The position numbers and the translations under genes are program-made. A model generated the notes under the pieces. The model had not been told where the DNA came from, did no database searches, and saw only the letters and a program-made list of their open reading frames with translations. From Peptostreptococcus faecalis (lineage in GTDB: Bacteria > Bacillota > Clostridia > Peptostreptococcales > Peptostreptococcaceae): 64,000 nt of DNA. Positions 7,951 to 16,500 of this stretch are shown in pieces. How positions within the stretch are numbered: position 1 is the stretch's first letter; the number at the start of each line of letters is the position of its first letter. The stretch is taken from NCBI RefSeq assembly GCF_900240845.1, contig NZ_OERU01000004.1, positions 30,382-94,381 of the forward strand, in the 5' to 3' direction.

Positions 7951-9357
7951 TTGAGTTTTACAAGTTTGATATTTTTATTCTTTTTCTTTCCCATTTCAGT
8001 AGTACTATATACATTTACACCAGCAAAGCATAGAAATAAAATTTTACTATTATTGAGTTTTATTTTTTACAGTTGGGGAGATCCTATTTATCTTGTCTTG
8101 TTGATAATTTCTATTATTGCAACTTGGTTTGGGGTCAGGTTTATGTATGATAGAAGGAAAAGAAGAGAAGAAGCTAAATTTTATATGGTGTGCTTAATAG
8201 TTTTTAACATTTCCATATTAGCATTTTTTAAATATTATGGTTTTTTGATTGATAACTTCAACATGATTACTGGTCTAAATCTTAGAATCATAGAAATAGC
8301 TCTTCCAATAGGTATATCTTTCTATACTTTCAAGGTTATTTCATATATTGTGGACGTGTATTCTGGAAAGGCGGTTCCTCAGAAAAACATATCTGATTTT
8401 GCGTTGTATGTGAGTGTGTTCCCACAGGTAACTGCTGGTCCAATCACTCAATACTCTGAGATGCAGGCTCAGCTAAAAAATAGAAAAGTAACACCAGAGA
8501 AATTTGGAAAAGGTATGGAAAAGTTTATTTTGGGTCTAGGGAAAAAAGTATTGATAGCTAACAATTTGGCTATTATATGGGCTCAAGTAAAAGGCATAGA
8601 AGGACTAGAGATGTCTGCTACCACAGCTTGGATAGGTATAATAGCATTTACGCTTCAGATATACTTTGATTTTAGTGGTTACTCAGATATGGCGATAGGT
8701 TTAGGGTATATGTTTGGATTTAAATGGGCAGAAAACTTTAATTATCCATATATTTCAAAGAGTGCTACAGAGTTTTGGAGAAGGTGGCACATATCGTTAG
8801 GAAACTGGTTTAAGACTTATCTTTATTTCCCGCTAGGCGGAAATAGGTGCAGTGAAGCTAAACATTTCAGGAATATATTTGTAGTTTGGATGGCAACTGG
8901 ATTATGGCATGGTGCTAGATGGAACTTTGTTATATGGGGGTTATATTTTGGGATGCTTGTATACTTAGAAAAGAAGAAGATAGGTAGTATTTTAAATAAA
9001 CTAAACAGTAAAATACAGCTATTATATTGTTTATTAATTGTTACCTTAGGATGGGTAATGTTTGACTTAGAAGGTATATCGAATATACTTAAATTTTACT
9101 CAAATATGTTTATTGTAGGATCTACAGGTGTATTTGATGCAACGTCTTCTTATTTAATAAAAACATCTTGGAAAATACTTTTAGTTGCAATTATAGGATC
9201 AACTCCTTTTATGTTGGGAGTTATCAATAGATTCAAAACTAGATTAGGTAAAGCAGGCTATATATCTGTTTCAATATTTTATATATTGATTTTTGTTATA
9301 TCAATGTCTTCTCTTGTAGGAGAGAGTTATAGCCCATTTCTATATTTTAAATTTTAG
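7951..9357 (+). CDS. MBOAT family membrane O-acyltransferase (AlgI/PatA-like)
   Basis: Multi-pass membrane protein of 468 residues that by family knowledge moves acyl, usually acetyl, groups across the membrane to an extracellular polysaccharide or wall polymer. The N-terminus (SFTSLIFLFFFFPISVVLYT) matches AlgI/DltB-type proteins. The conserved block TEFWRRWHISLGNWFKTYLYFPLGGNR and the catalytic histidine in GLWHGARWNF are present. The start is set at TTG 7951, correctly spaced from GGAAGGTG; a GTG at 7942 overlaps that site. It is cotranscribed with the DHHW protein downstream, the usual partner of AlgI-like proteins. Confidence 0.88.
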   Translation: MSFTSLIFLFFFFPISVVLYTFTPAKHRNKILLLLSFIFYSWGDPIYLVLLIISIIATWFGVRFMYDRRKRREEAKFYMVCLIVFNISILAFFKYYGFLIDNFNMITGLNLRIIEIALPIGISFYTFKVISYIVDVYSGKAVPQKNISDFALYVSVFPQVTAGPITQYSEMQAQLKNRKVTPEKFGKGMEKFILGLGKKVLIANNLAIIWAQVKGIEGLEMSATTAWIGIIAFTLQIYFDFSGYSDMAIGLGYMFGFKWAENFNYPYISKSATEFWRRWHISLGNWFKTYLYFPLGGNRCSEAKHFRNIFVVWMATGLWHGARWNFVIWGLYFGMLVYLEKKKIGSILNKLNSKIQLLYCLLIVTLGWVMFDLEGISNILKFYSNMFIVGSTGVFDATSSYLIKTSWKILLVAIIGSTPFMLGVINRFKTRLGKAGYISVSIFYILIFVISMSSLVGESYSPFLYFKF

Positions 9358-9373
9358 GTGGAGGTGAGTTTAA

Positions 9374-11215
9374 ATGAATAAAAAAATTCGTTATAGAGAA
9401 CCTGAGATGCCTGAAAGTCTAAAATCGCTTTTAGATATTGATATAGATGATGAGCTTATGAGAGGTAAAAGGGTTAGAAAAACAAAAAATGCAAAAAAAG
9501 CTAAAAAAGGAAGTCCTAGTAAAAGTAGAAATGCGGCTTCTAAACCTTTATCTAAAAAAAGTACTAGACCATCTAAATCTAAAACAGCAAGACCTAATTT
9601 AGAGCGAAAGTCAGAGAATGTATCGGGCAAAAACATTAGTAAAGAAAAAGCTTCAAATGCAAGAGCTAAAACGGGTTCTAGCCAGTCTATAAAAAAGACT
9701 AGACCTAGTGAACAGAATGTTAGCAAAAACGTAAATAAAAGGCCACAAGGCGCTTCTAGAAGTGCCACAAGGAAGAATGTTTCTTCAAGAGTAGGAGTGG
9801 ATCAGCCACAGGTTAGAAAAAAACAGACACAACAAAGTGCTGTAAACCCTAATAAGAGAGTACCAAATTCAGCACAACAACAAGATCGCAAAAAACAAAG
9901 AGCAAAGGTATCTAATTCTAGAGATAGAGTTCAAAAGCCTAATAAAAAGAAAAGAAAGTCATCTAAAGGAATAAAATATTTTTTCTCAGTAATAGTATCT
10001 GCTATTTTAGTAGTAATAGAATTTTTATTTGGGAAAGATAGTGAAATAAGTCCTTCAGCAAAGGACAAGAAAAAGAATATGGACTTTAAGTTCTATAGAA
10101 ATCTATCGTTGGGATCAGTAATGGTGTTACTGGTAATAATGTTTGTAATAGTATTTCATAAAGACAGTAAAGTTTCAGTGGCTGAAAATAGAGAACTGCA
10201 GCAAAAACCAGGGATTTCTACATCTGAAATACTAAGTGGGGATTACAGTAAAGATTATTCAAAGTATCTTTCAGATCAATTTCCAAATAGAACTGGCTTT
10301 ATAAAATTGAAAGCAAAATTTGATTTAGCACTAGGAAATAAAGAAATAAATGGAGTGTACATTGGTAAAGATGGATATCTGATAGAAGGATTTAAAAAAT
10401 CTGACAAAGAATCCACTATATCAAAAGTAGAGTCTATTAATTCATTTGCCGCAGCTAATCCTAAGATAAAGTTTTCGTTTATGTTGGTTCCAAATAAAGT
10501 TGAAATTTATAAAAATTTGATGCCAAATAATGCACCTGTAGATTCTCAGTCTGAATACATTAGTGAAGTTAAGTCTTTGCTTAGTGATAAAGTAAAATTG
10601 GTGAACCCAACAAAGAGTTTAAATAGCTTAAAAAACAATGATAACATATATTTTAAGACTGATCATCACTGGACTGTTGATGGGGCGTATATAGCGTATT
10701 CTGATTACTGTAAGGCGATGGATTTGCAAGCAGCTGATTTGTCTAATACATTTAATAAATCCTTAGCTACAGATAAATACTATGGAAGTTTGTACTATAA
10801 AAATGGTGCTCAAATAGGAAAAGCAGAGGACTTATACCTTTATTTACAACAGGGGAATAATCCTTTGATTGTTAAGTATTATGATACTAAGAAGAAAGTA
10901 CCAAGCTTGTATGATGTGTCTAAATTAGAGGGAAGAGATCCTTATGAAGTCTTTACTGGAGGAAATCATACTCAAATTAAGATTAGAACAAATGTAGAAA
11001 CTGATAAGAAACTACTTTTAATTAAAGACTCTTATGCAAATGCTATGTTGCCATTTTTAGTGAATAATTATGCAGAGATAAATGTCATAGATTTGAGATA
11101 TTTTTCTGGAAGTTTAAAAGAGGTTTTAAATAATAATGATGTAACTGATGTTTTGATATTAAATGGAGTGAACACATTTAATTCAGATTCTTCTATACTC
11201 AATATTAAAAGTTAA
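9374..11215 (+). CDS. DHHW family protein with long basic cytoplasmic tail
   Basis: A 613-residue bitopic protein. Residues 30-205 form a Lys/Arg/Ser/Gln-rich low-complexity segment. Hydrophobic stretches follow near residues 205-220 and at about 245-262 (SLGSVMVLLVIMFVIVFH), the latter probably the membrane anchor. The extracytoplasmic domain carries the DHHW signature (FKTDHHWTVDGAYIAY, near residue 430) and a C-terminal SGNH-like KDSYANAMLPFL. DHHW/AlgX-like proteins are partner acetyltransferases of MBOAT proteins, and here the gene is 16 bp after one. The long basic tail is unusual and may bind acidic partners such as the neighbouring acidic proteins or nucleic acid; that is speculation. 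Confidence 0.82.
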   Translation: MNKKIRYREPEMPESLKSLLDIDIDDELMRGKRVRKTKNAKKAKKGSPSKSRNAASKPLSKKSTRPSKSKTARPNLERKSENVSGKNISKEKASNARAKTGSSQSIKKTRPSEQNVSKNVNKRPQGASRSATRKNVSSRVGVDQPQVRKKQTQQSAVNPNKRVPNSAQQQDRKKQRAKVSNSRDRVQKPNKKKRKSSKGIKYFFSVIVSAILVVIEFLFGKDSEISPSAKDKKKNMDFKFYRNLSLGSVMVLLVIMFVIVFHKDSKVSVAENRELQQKPGISTSEILSGDYSKDYSKYLSDQFPNRTGFIKLKAKFDLALGNKEINGVYIGKDGYLIEGFKKSDKESTISKVESINSFAAANPKIKFSFMLVPNKVEIYKNLMPNNAPVDSQSEYISEVKSLLSDKVKLVNPTKSLNSLKNNDNIYFKTDHHWTVDGAYIAYSDYCKAMDLQAADLSNTFNKSLATDKYYGSLYYKNGAQIGKAEDLYLYLQQGNNPLIVKYYDTKKKVPSLYDVSKLEGRDPYEVFTGGNHTQIKIRTNVETDKKLLLIKDSYANAMLPFLVNNYAEINVIDLRYFSGSLKEVLNNNDVTDVLILNGVNTFNSDSSILNIKS

Positions 11216-11315
11216 AACATAAAAAAATGTGTGAAAGACACGAAATAAAGTGTGAAAAATATAAAATAGTTAGATGTAATTTTCTAATTGTTTTAATGTT
11301 ATTAACTGCTTATAC

Positions 11316-11356
11316 AAAAAACGAGGAGATTATTATAATAATCTCCTCGTTTTTTT
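11316..11356. terminator. bidirectional terminator between DHHW gene and parR
   Basis: A long, near-perfect hairpin: ACGAGGAGATTATT pairs with AATAATCTCCTCGT and is flanked by A-run and T-run. It serves both convergent operons. Confidence 0.9.
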
Positions 11357-11378
11357 CTTTCTCCCTCTTTAGAAAAAG

Positions 11379-11675
11379 TTAATCTGGCATATTTGAGAAT
11401 ATATCGTCAATGCTATCTCTTACTTTATCTCTTTGCCTTGATACGGTTCTAGGTGGCACCTGAGGTCTCACAGGTGCATTATTTTGGATAACTGTACCAC
11501 CAGCAACTATTGTTCTTAAAAAATCTATCTCATTTCTCATATATTTAAATTCTATCAACATTCTTTCTAAAGCTTGGCTTTTTGTAGATATTCCATTTTC
11601 ATCCATATATTCTAGTATAAGATCATCTAGATCAGGACTTATATAAGATGTTAATCTAATTCTGTTATTTTTCAA
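11379..11675 (-). CDS. parR: ParR-like ribbon-helix-helix partition adaptor
   Basis: A 98-residue protein with an N-terminal ribbon-helix-helix (RIRLTSYISPDLDDLILEYM, then SKSQALERMLIEF) expected to bind direct repeats in DNA. A Pro-rich linker and a short acidic C-terminus (DSIDDIFSNMPD) follow. Size, fold and position directly after a ParM-like gene fit the type II partition adaptor ParR, whose C-terminus contacts actin-like filaments. The start is TTG at 11675, using a GAGGTTGGTG ribosome-binding site that lies in a relic of a parM tail (11665-11694). It could instead be a simple RHH regulator of the locus, but the pairing with parM favours a segregation role. Confidence 0.7.
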   Translation of the reverse strand: MKNNRIRLTSYISPDLDDLILEYMDENGISTKSQALERMLIEFKYMRNEIDFLRTIVAGGTVIQNNAPVRPQVPPRTVSRQRDKVRDSIDDIFSNMPD

Positions 11676-11694
11676 GTTTTACACCAACCTCATA
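11665..11694 (-). pseudogene. relic of a second parM 3' end (YEVGVKLEK-stop)
   Basis: Read on the minus strand, these ten codons encode YEVGVKLEK plus a stop, matching the true end of the adjacent parM (YEVGVKLDK-stop at 11700-11729). The two copies share 24 of 30 bases, and all six differences fall at third codon positions. The copies are 35 bp apart, so the relic is out of frame with parM. It overlaps the TTG start of parR and supplies its ribosome-binding site. Confidence 0.75.
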
Positions 11695-11699
11695 TACTT

Positions 11700-12794
11700 T
11701 TATTTGTCTAGCTTTACTCCGACTTCATATAATCCCTTAGCTGTAGCCATCTGGCTGTCATTTACTAGTATATACTTATCATCTAAGTCTAATTTTAAAG
11801 TTGTTCCACCAGATAGGTATATGTCCATTTCATCCAAGTTATTCCAAGTTTCTTCTATTATTTCGTTAGTATCATCGGATGTTAATTTGTATGCTAATTC
11901 CTTTAGTTCTGGGTAATCGTCAGATGAATCTATTTCTGGCAAGCTCTTTGTAATTCCAATGTCTACCAGCTTCTTTTGAACTATTTTAAGTGCATTTTGA
12001 TTTCCTGACTCGATAGTAGTGCTCAATTTGTCGTTGAATTTAAAACCTTTGTCAAAGTAGCTTAGCTCTGTAGTTCTGAAACCTATGTTAACCATTCCTA
12101 CTGGTTTATCTTCGTTTATTTTATTCCCCATTGCGTGTATTAAAGCGGCATCTGCCTCTCTGAATATGCTTACGCTCTCTATTTTTATAGTTTTTACACT
12201 GTTATTTATTTTATTTTTGATTATCATAGTTGTATCTCTGTATTCTTTTTCTATCTCTTTTAAAGTACTTTTTTTGAAAACTTTATATGGTACTCCTAAC
12301 ACGATACTTACGTTATCCGATACAGCAATCTCACTAAGAGCAGCATTTATAAGCGTCTTAGCGACTGGAGAAGTCTTGCTATCACCTGCATTTCTTATAC
12401 ATTTCATACTTTCTTTTTCAGAAAGTTCTCCAACAAATAGTTCGTTTCCGTCTATTTCTATATAAATAGGAGTTTGGTTGTAATCTTCTAAAGAAATATT
12501 TCTTCCATCTCCGTATACACTTTTAAATAAGCATGAATATTCGTTGTCATTATAAACTGAATAACCCTTTACATAACCTCTTCCAATGTCTAAACCTATG
12601 ATTTGTGTATCCATTAATGTAGTCTCCTTTTTTCCCTCTTTTTTTATATTCTTTTTTTCATTTTTATCCAAAGTTTTTGTTTCTGATTTTTTTTCTTCTG
12701 TAATTATATTATCTTCTGTAACTTCATTTTCTTCGTTTGATATATTTGTAGTTTTATTTTCATTATCTTGCAATTTTCCTTGAATATTTTCCAT
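11700..12794 (-). CDS. parM: ParM-like actin ATPase (plasmid-type segregation protein)
   Basis: Actin-fold ATPase expected to polymerise and push apart ParR-bound DNA. Visible nucleotide-binding motifs are phosphate-1 IIGLDIGRGYVKGYS, phosphate-2 GMVNIGFRTTEL and the adenosine loop IYLSGGTTLKL, with the C-terminal NDSQMATAKGLYEVG typical of ParM/Alp proteins. From 12794 the product is 364 residues, with a 60-residue Glu/Lys/Asn-rich extension before the actin fold. An in-frame ATG at 12614 has its own strong GGAG site and would give a 304-residue core without it, so two isoforms are possible. parR follows; candidate operator and centromere repeats lie upstream. It is plasmid-like but sits between rplL and rpoB. 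Confidence 0.82.
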   Translation of the reverse strand: MENIQGKLQDNENKTTNISNEENEVTEDNIITEEKKSETKTLDKNEKKNIKKEGKKETTLMDTQIIGLDIGRGYVKGYSVYNDNEYSCLFKSVYGDGRNISLEDYNQTPIYIEIDGNELFVGELSEKESMKCIRNAGDSKTSPVAKTLINAALSEIAVSDNVSIVLGVPYKVFKKSTLKEIEKEYRDTTMIIKNKINNSVKTIKIESVSIFREADAALIHAMGNKINEDKPVGMVNIGFRTTELSYFDKGFKFNDKLSTTIESGNQNALKIVQKKLVDIGITKSLPEIDSSDDYPELKELAYKLTSDDTNEIIEETWNNLDEMDIYLSGGTTLKLDLDDKYILVNDSQMATAKGLYEVGVKLDK

Positions 12795-12820
12795 TTTTCA
12801 TATCTCCTTTTGTAAATATC

Positions 12821-12826
12821 ATTATA
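12821..12826 (-). promoter_or_regulatory. -10 box of the parMR promoter
   Basis: On the minus strand a perfect TATAAT lies 27-32 bp upstream of the parM ATG; no good -35 is seen at 17 bp (TAGCGT). A GTTCCTAA motif (12835-12842) falls in the spacer, which would suit autoregulation by ParR. Confidence 0.5.
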
Positions 12827-12834
12827 ACATATGT

Positions 12835-12979
12835 GTTCCTAAAACGCTACTAAATTAATTTCATTTTATCATATAGGCACTATATAACTCCTTTTAAGTA
12901 AAGAATAAACGTATAATAAGGAACTTATTAGTAAGAAATATGCAATTAAAAATATTTATAGTTCCTAATTAGTACCTAA
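12835..12979. repeat. scattered GTTCCTAA motifs upstream of parM
   Basis: GTTCCTAA occurs at 12835-12842 and 12961-12968, with inverted TAAGGAAC at 12917-12924 and a variant GTACCTAA at 12972-12979. Clustering upstream of a parMR pair suggests ParR operator or parC sites. Spacing is irregular, so the assignment is tentative. Confidence 0.4.
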
Positions 12980-13100
12980 ATAGATAATAATAAAAAACAA
13001 ATAAAAAGACGAAAAAAATGTTTTTTTAAAAGAAAATTTTCTGATAATTGAAAGATTTTTATAGAATTGAAAACAAAAAAATATATAAAAACAAATAATG

Positions 13101-13172
13101 TTAATAAAAATAAATGATGTTAATAAAAATAAATGATGTTAATAAAAATAAATGATGTTAATAAAAATAAAT
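13101..13172. repeat. 19-bp tandem repeat, 3.8 copies, candidate parC centromere
   Basis: Three identical head-to-tail copies of a 19-bp unit beginning TTAATAAAAATAAATGATG start at 13101, 13120 and 13139, followed by a partial fourth copy from 13158. They lie about 300 bp upstream of parM in an A/T-rich gap of about 760 bp (12795-13553) that otherwise holds only promoter and leader candidates. Direct repeats near parMR are typical of parC, but simple A/T-rich slippage is an alternative. Confidence 0.6.
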
Positions 13173-13266
13173 TAGAAAGGATAATGAAAAATATAAGATA
13201 TGAGTAAGAAAAATAATGTAAAAAAGAGTGTGAAAAAGATACTGTATTCTATATTATAAAAAAATA

Positions 13267-13295
13267 TTGTTTTTTATTCGTATATATGTTAAAAT
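13267..13295 (+). promoter_or_regulatory. candidate upstream promoter of rpoB
   Basis: TTGTTT (13267-13272), 17 bp, TAAAAT (13290-13295). The -35 is weak and the region is A/T-rich, so chance matches are likely. Confidence 0.3.
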
Positions 13296-13428
13296 ATAAA
13301 ACTACTATTAAAATGAGTAAGTATGCTATTTTTTAAAAAAAATTCCATTTATATGTAGTTTAATACTCAATATAAGCGGAATTCACTGTTTAATATAGCT
13401 AATAAAACATTACTAATTAATACTGCAA

Positions 13429-13437
13429 TGATATAAA
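13429..13437 (+). promoter_or_regulatory. extended -10 promoter of rpoB
   Basis: TGA followed by TATAAA (13432-13437) forms an extended -10 whose predicted start coincides with the beginning of a structured leader at 13441. No clear -35. Confidence 0.4.
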
Positions 13438-13440
13438 GTG

Positions 13441-13509
13441 GGCTCGTGAGTGTAAATTTCTGTTGCATTTAATTACAGTAGCGAGGTGGATTTATTTTGC
13501 AGGACTCAT
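13441..13509 (+). promoter_or_regulatory. candidate structured 5' leader of rpoB
   Basis: This is relatively G/C-rich for the region. GTGAGT (13446-13451) can pair with ACTCAT (13504-13509), CTGT (13460-13463) with ACAG (13475-13478), and CTCG (13443-13446) with CGAG (13482-13485). Some pairings are mutually exclusive. I cannot assign it to a known RNA family. Confidence 0.35.
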
Positions 13510-13553
13510 AAATTAACAAATGCAATAAATTTTAATTTAGTGGGGTGAAAATT

Positions 13554-16500
13554 GTGGTACCATATCCAGTTACGATTGGAAAAAGAGAGAGGATGAGCTT
13601 TTCAAAAATAAATGAAATAGCTGACGTGCCAAATCTTATCGAAATTCAAATGGATTCTTACAATTGGTTTTTAGAAGAAGGATTAAAAGAAGTATTTACA
13701 GATATATCACCGATAGAGGATTACACAGGCAATCTTATATTGGAATTTGTAGATTACTCACTTGATGAAAAGCCAAAGTACGATGTAGAAGAATGCAAGG
13801 AAAGAGATGCTACTTACTGTGCACCTTTGAAGGTTAAAGTAAGATTAATCAACAAAGAAACAGGAGAAATAAAAGAGCAAGAAGTGTTTATGGGAGATTT
13901 CCCTCTTATGACAGATAAGGGAACATTTATCATAAATGGTGCGGAGAGAGTAATAGTATCACAATTAGTTAGATCACCAGGTGTTTATTACTCAGAAGAA
14001 AGAGATAAAACAGGAAGCAGATTGATTTCTTCAACAGTGATACCTAATAGAGGTGCTTGGCTAGAATATGAAACTGACGCATCAGGAGTAATATCTGTAA
14101 GAGTAGATAGAACTAGAAAACAACCAGTTACAGTATTATTAAGAGCATTGGGAATAGGTACTGATGCAGAAATACTTGAGCTGTTAGGCGAAGATGAACG
14201 CCTTAGAATTACATTAGACAAAGATAATACTACTAATGTAGAAGAAGGTTTAATAGAAATATACAAAAAATTAAGACCAGGTGAACCTCCTACTGTAGAG
14301 AGTGCTTCATCTTTATTAAACTCACTTTTCTTTGATCCAAAAAGATATGACTTAGCAAAAGTTGGTAGACATAAATTCAATAAGAAACTTGCTTTATGCT
14401 ATAGAATAATGGACAAGGTAGCTTCAAGAGACGTAATAAATGAAGAAACGGGAGAAACTTTTGTAAAAGCAGGAGAAAGAATATCGTTAGATGTAGCTAA
14501 AAATATTCAAAACTCTGGAATAAATTCTGTTTGGATAGAAATAGATGAAGAAAGAGAACTAAAAGTAATAGGAAATAACTTTGTAGATATAAAGAGTCAT
14601 GTAGACTTCGATATATCTGACTTAAATATAAAAGAAGATGTTCATTATCCAACTTTAAAGGAAATCCTTGAAGATTACGATGATGAAGACGAAATAAAAG
14701 AAATAATAAATATGAATATAAAAGCTCTGGTTCCAAAGCACATATTATTGGATGATATAATAGCATCTATTAGTTATGAATTTGGATTATTTTATGTAAT
14801 TGATGGTAAGGTCAGAGTAGGTAATCCTGATGATATAGATCACTTGGGTAACAGAAGAATCAGATGTGTAGGTGAATTATTACAAAACCAAGTTAGAATT
14901 GGTTTTTCAAGAATGGAAAGAGTTATAAAGGAAAGAATGACTGTTCAAGACATGGAAACTATAACTCCTCAAGCTCTTGTAAATATAAGACCGGTATCTG
15001 CTGCTATTAAAGAATTCTTCGGTAGCTCTCAGTTGTCACAGTTCATGGATCAGACAAACCCTCTATCAGAGCTTACGCATAAGAGAAGATTGTCAGCACT
15101 AGGTCCAGGAGGTCTTTCTAGAGAAAGAGCAGGGTTTGAAGTGCGTGACGTTCACCACTCTCACTACGGAAGAATGTGCCCTATAGAGACACCAGAAGGT
15201 CCAAATATAGGTCTTATAAACTCTCTTTCAACATATGCAAAGATTAATGAATATGGGTTCATTGAGTCTCCATATAGAAAATACGACAAAGAAAAACAAG
15301 TTGTAACTGATGAAATTCATTATCTAAGTGCAGATGAAGAAGATATATATGTAAGAGCTCAGGCCAATGAACCTTTAGATGAAGGCGGTCACTTTGTTAA
15401 TGATAGAGTAATATGTAGAACTGTGTTAGGTGCGGTTGAATTAGTATCCAAAGATCAAGTTGACTACATGGATATATCTCCTAAGCAGGTAGTATCAGTA
15501 GCGACTGCAATGATACCATTCTTGGAAAATGATGATGCCAACAGAGCCTTGATGGGATCTAACATGCAGCGTCAGGCTGTTCCACTAGTTAGAAGAGAAG
15601 CTCCTATCATTGGTACAGGTATAGAGTACAGAGCAGCTAAGGACTCAGGTGCCGTTGTTGTTGCGAAAAACAATGGTATTGTAGATAGAGTTTCTGCTGA
15701 TGAAGTAGTAATAAAGAAAGATAACGGAGATAAAGATAGATACAAGCTATTAAAGTTCAAGAGATCAAACTCAGGTACATGTGTAAATCAAACACCGATA
15801 GTTAGCACAGGTGAAAAAGTAGTTGCAGGAGATGTAATTGCGGACGGTCCAGCGACTGATTTAGGTGAAATTGCACTTGGTAGAAACTGTCTAATAGCCT
15901 TCATGACTTGGGAAGGTTATAACTATGAGGATGCCGTTTTAATAAACGAAAGACTTATAAAAGAAGATAGATTATCTACTATTCATATAGAAGAATATGA
16001 GTGTGAAGCAAGAGATACTAAGCTTGGACCAGAAGAAATCACTAGAGATATACCAAATGTCGGAGAGAATGCAATTAAAAATCTTGATGACAGAGGTATT
16101 ATAAGAATTGGTGCTGAAGTTGACTCAGGAGATATATTAGTAGGTAAGGTGACTCCAAAGGGAGAAACTGAACTTACCGCTGAAGAAAGACTTCTTAGAG
16201 CAATCTTTGGTGAAAAAGCAAGAGAAGTAAGGGATACTTCCTTGAAAGTTCCTCATGGAGAAACAGGTATAATAGTAGATATAAAAATATTTACTAGAGA
16301 AAATGGTGATGATTTATCGCCAGGAGTAAATGAACTAGTGAGATGTTATATCGCTAAGAAGAGAAAAATAAAAGTCGGAGATAAGATGGCTGGTCGTCAT
16401 GGTAATAAGGGTGTTATATCTAGAGTATTAGCAGAAGAAGACATGCCATTTATGGAAGATGGAACTCCTATTGATATAGTACTGAACCCACAGGGGATAC

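Noticed and set aside
9391..9768. Minus-strand open frame in the DHHW gene
   Set aside because: Mirror of the Lys/Ser-rich low-complexity tail; Leu/Phe-rich artefact.
13101..13172. Possible CRISPR array
   Set aside because: Units are directly adjacent without spacers, A/T-only in character, and no cas genes are present.
13200..13259. 19-codon Lys-rich ORF (MSKKNNVKKSVKKILYSIL)
   Set aside because: No ribosome-binding site of its own, in an A/T-rich gap where such ORFs arise by chance.
13988..14766. Open frames antisense to rpoB
   Set aside because: Shadow frames of a highly conserved gene with no start signals.
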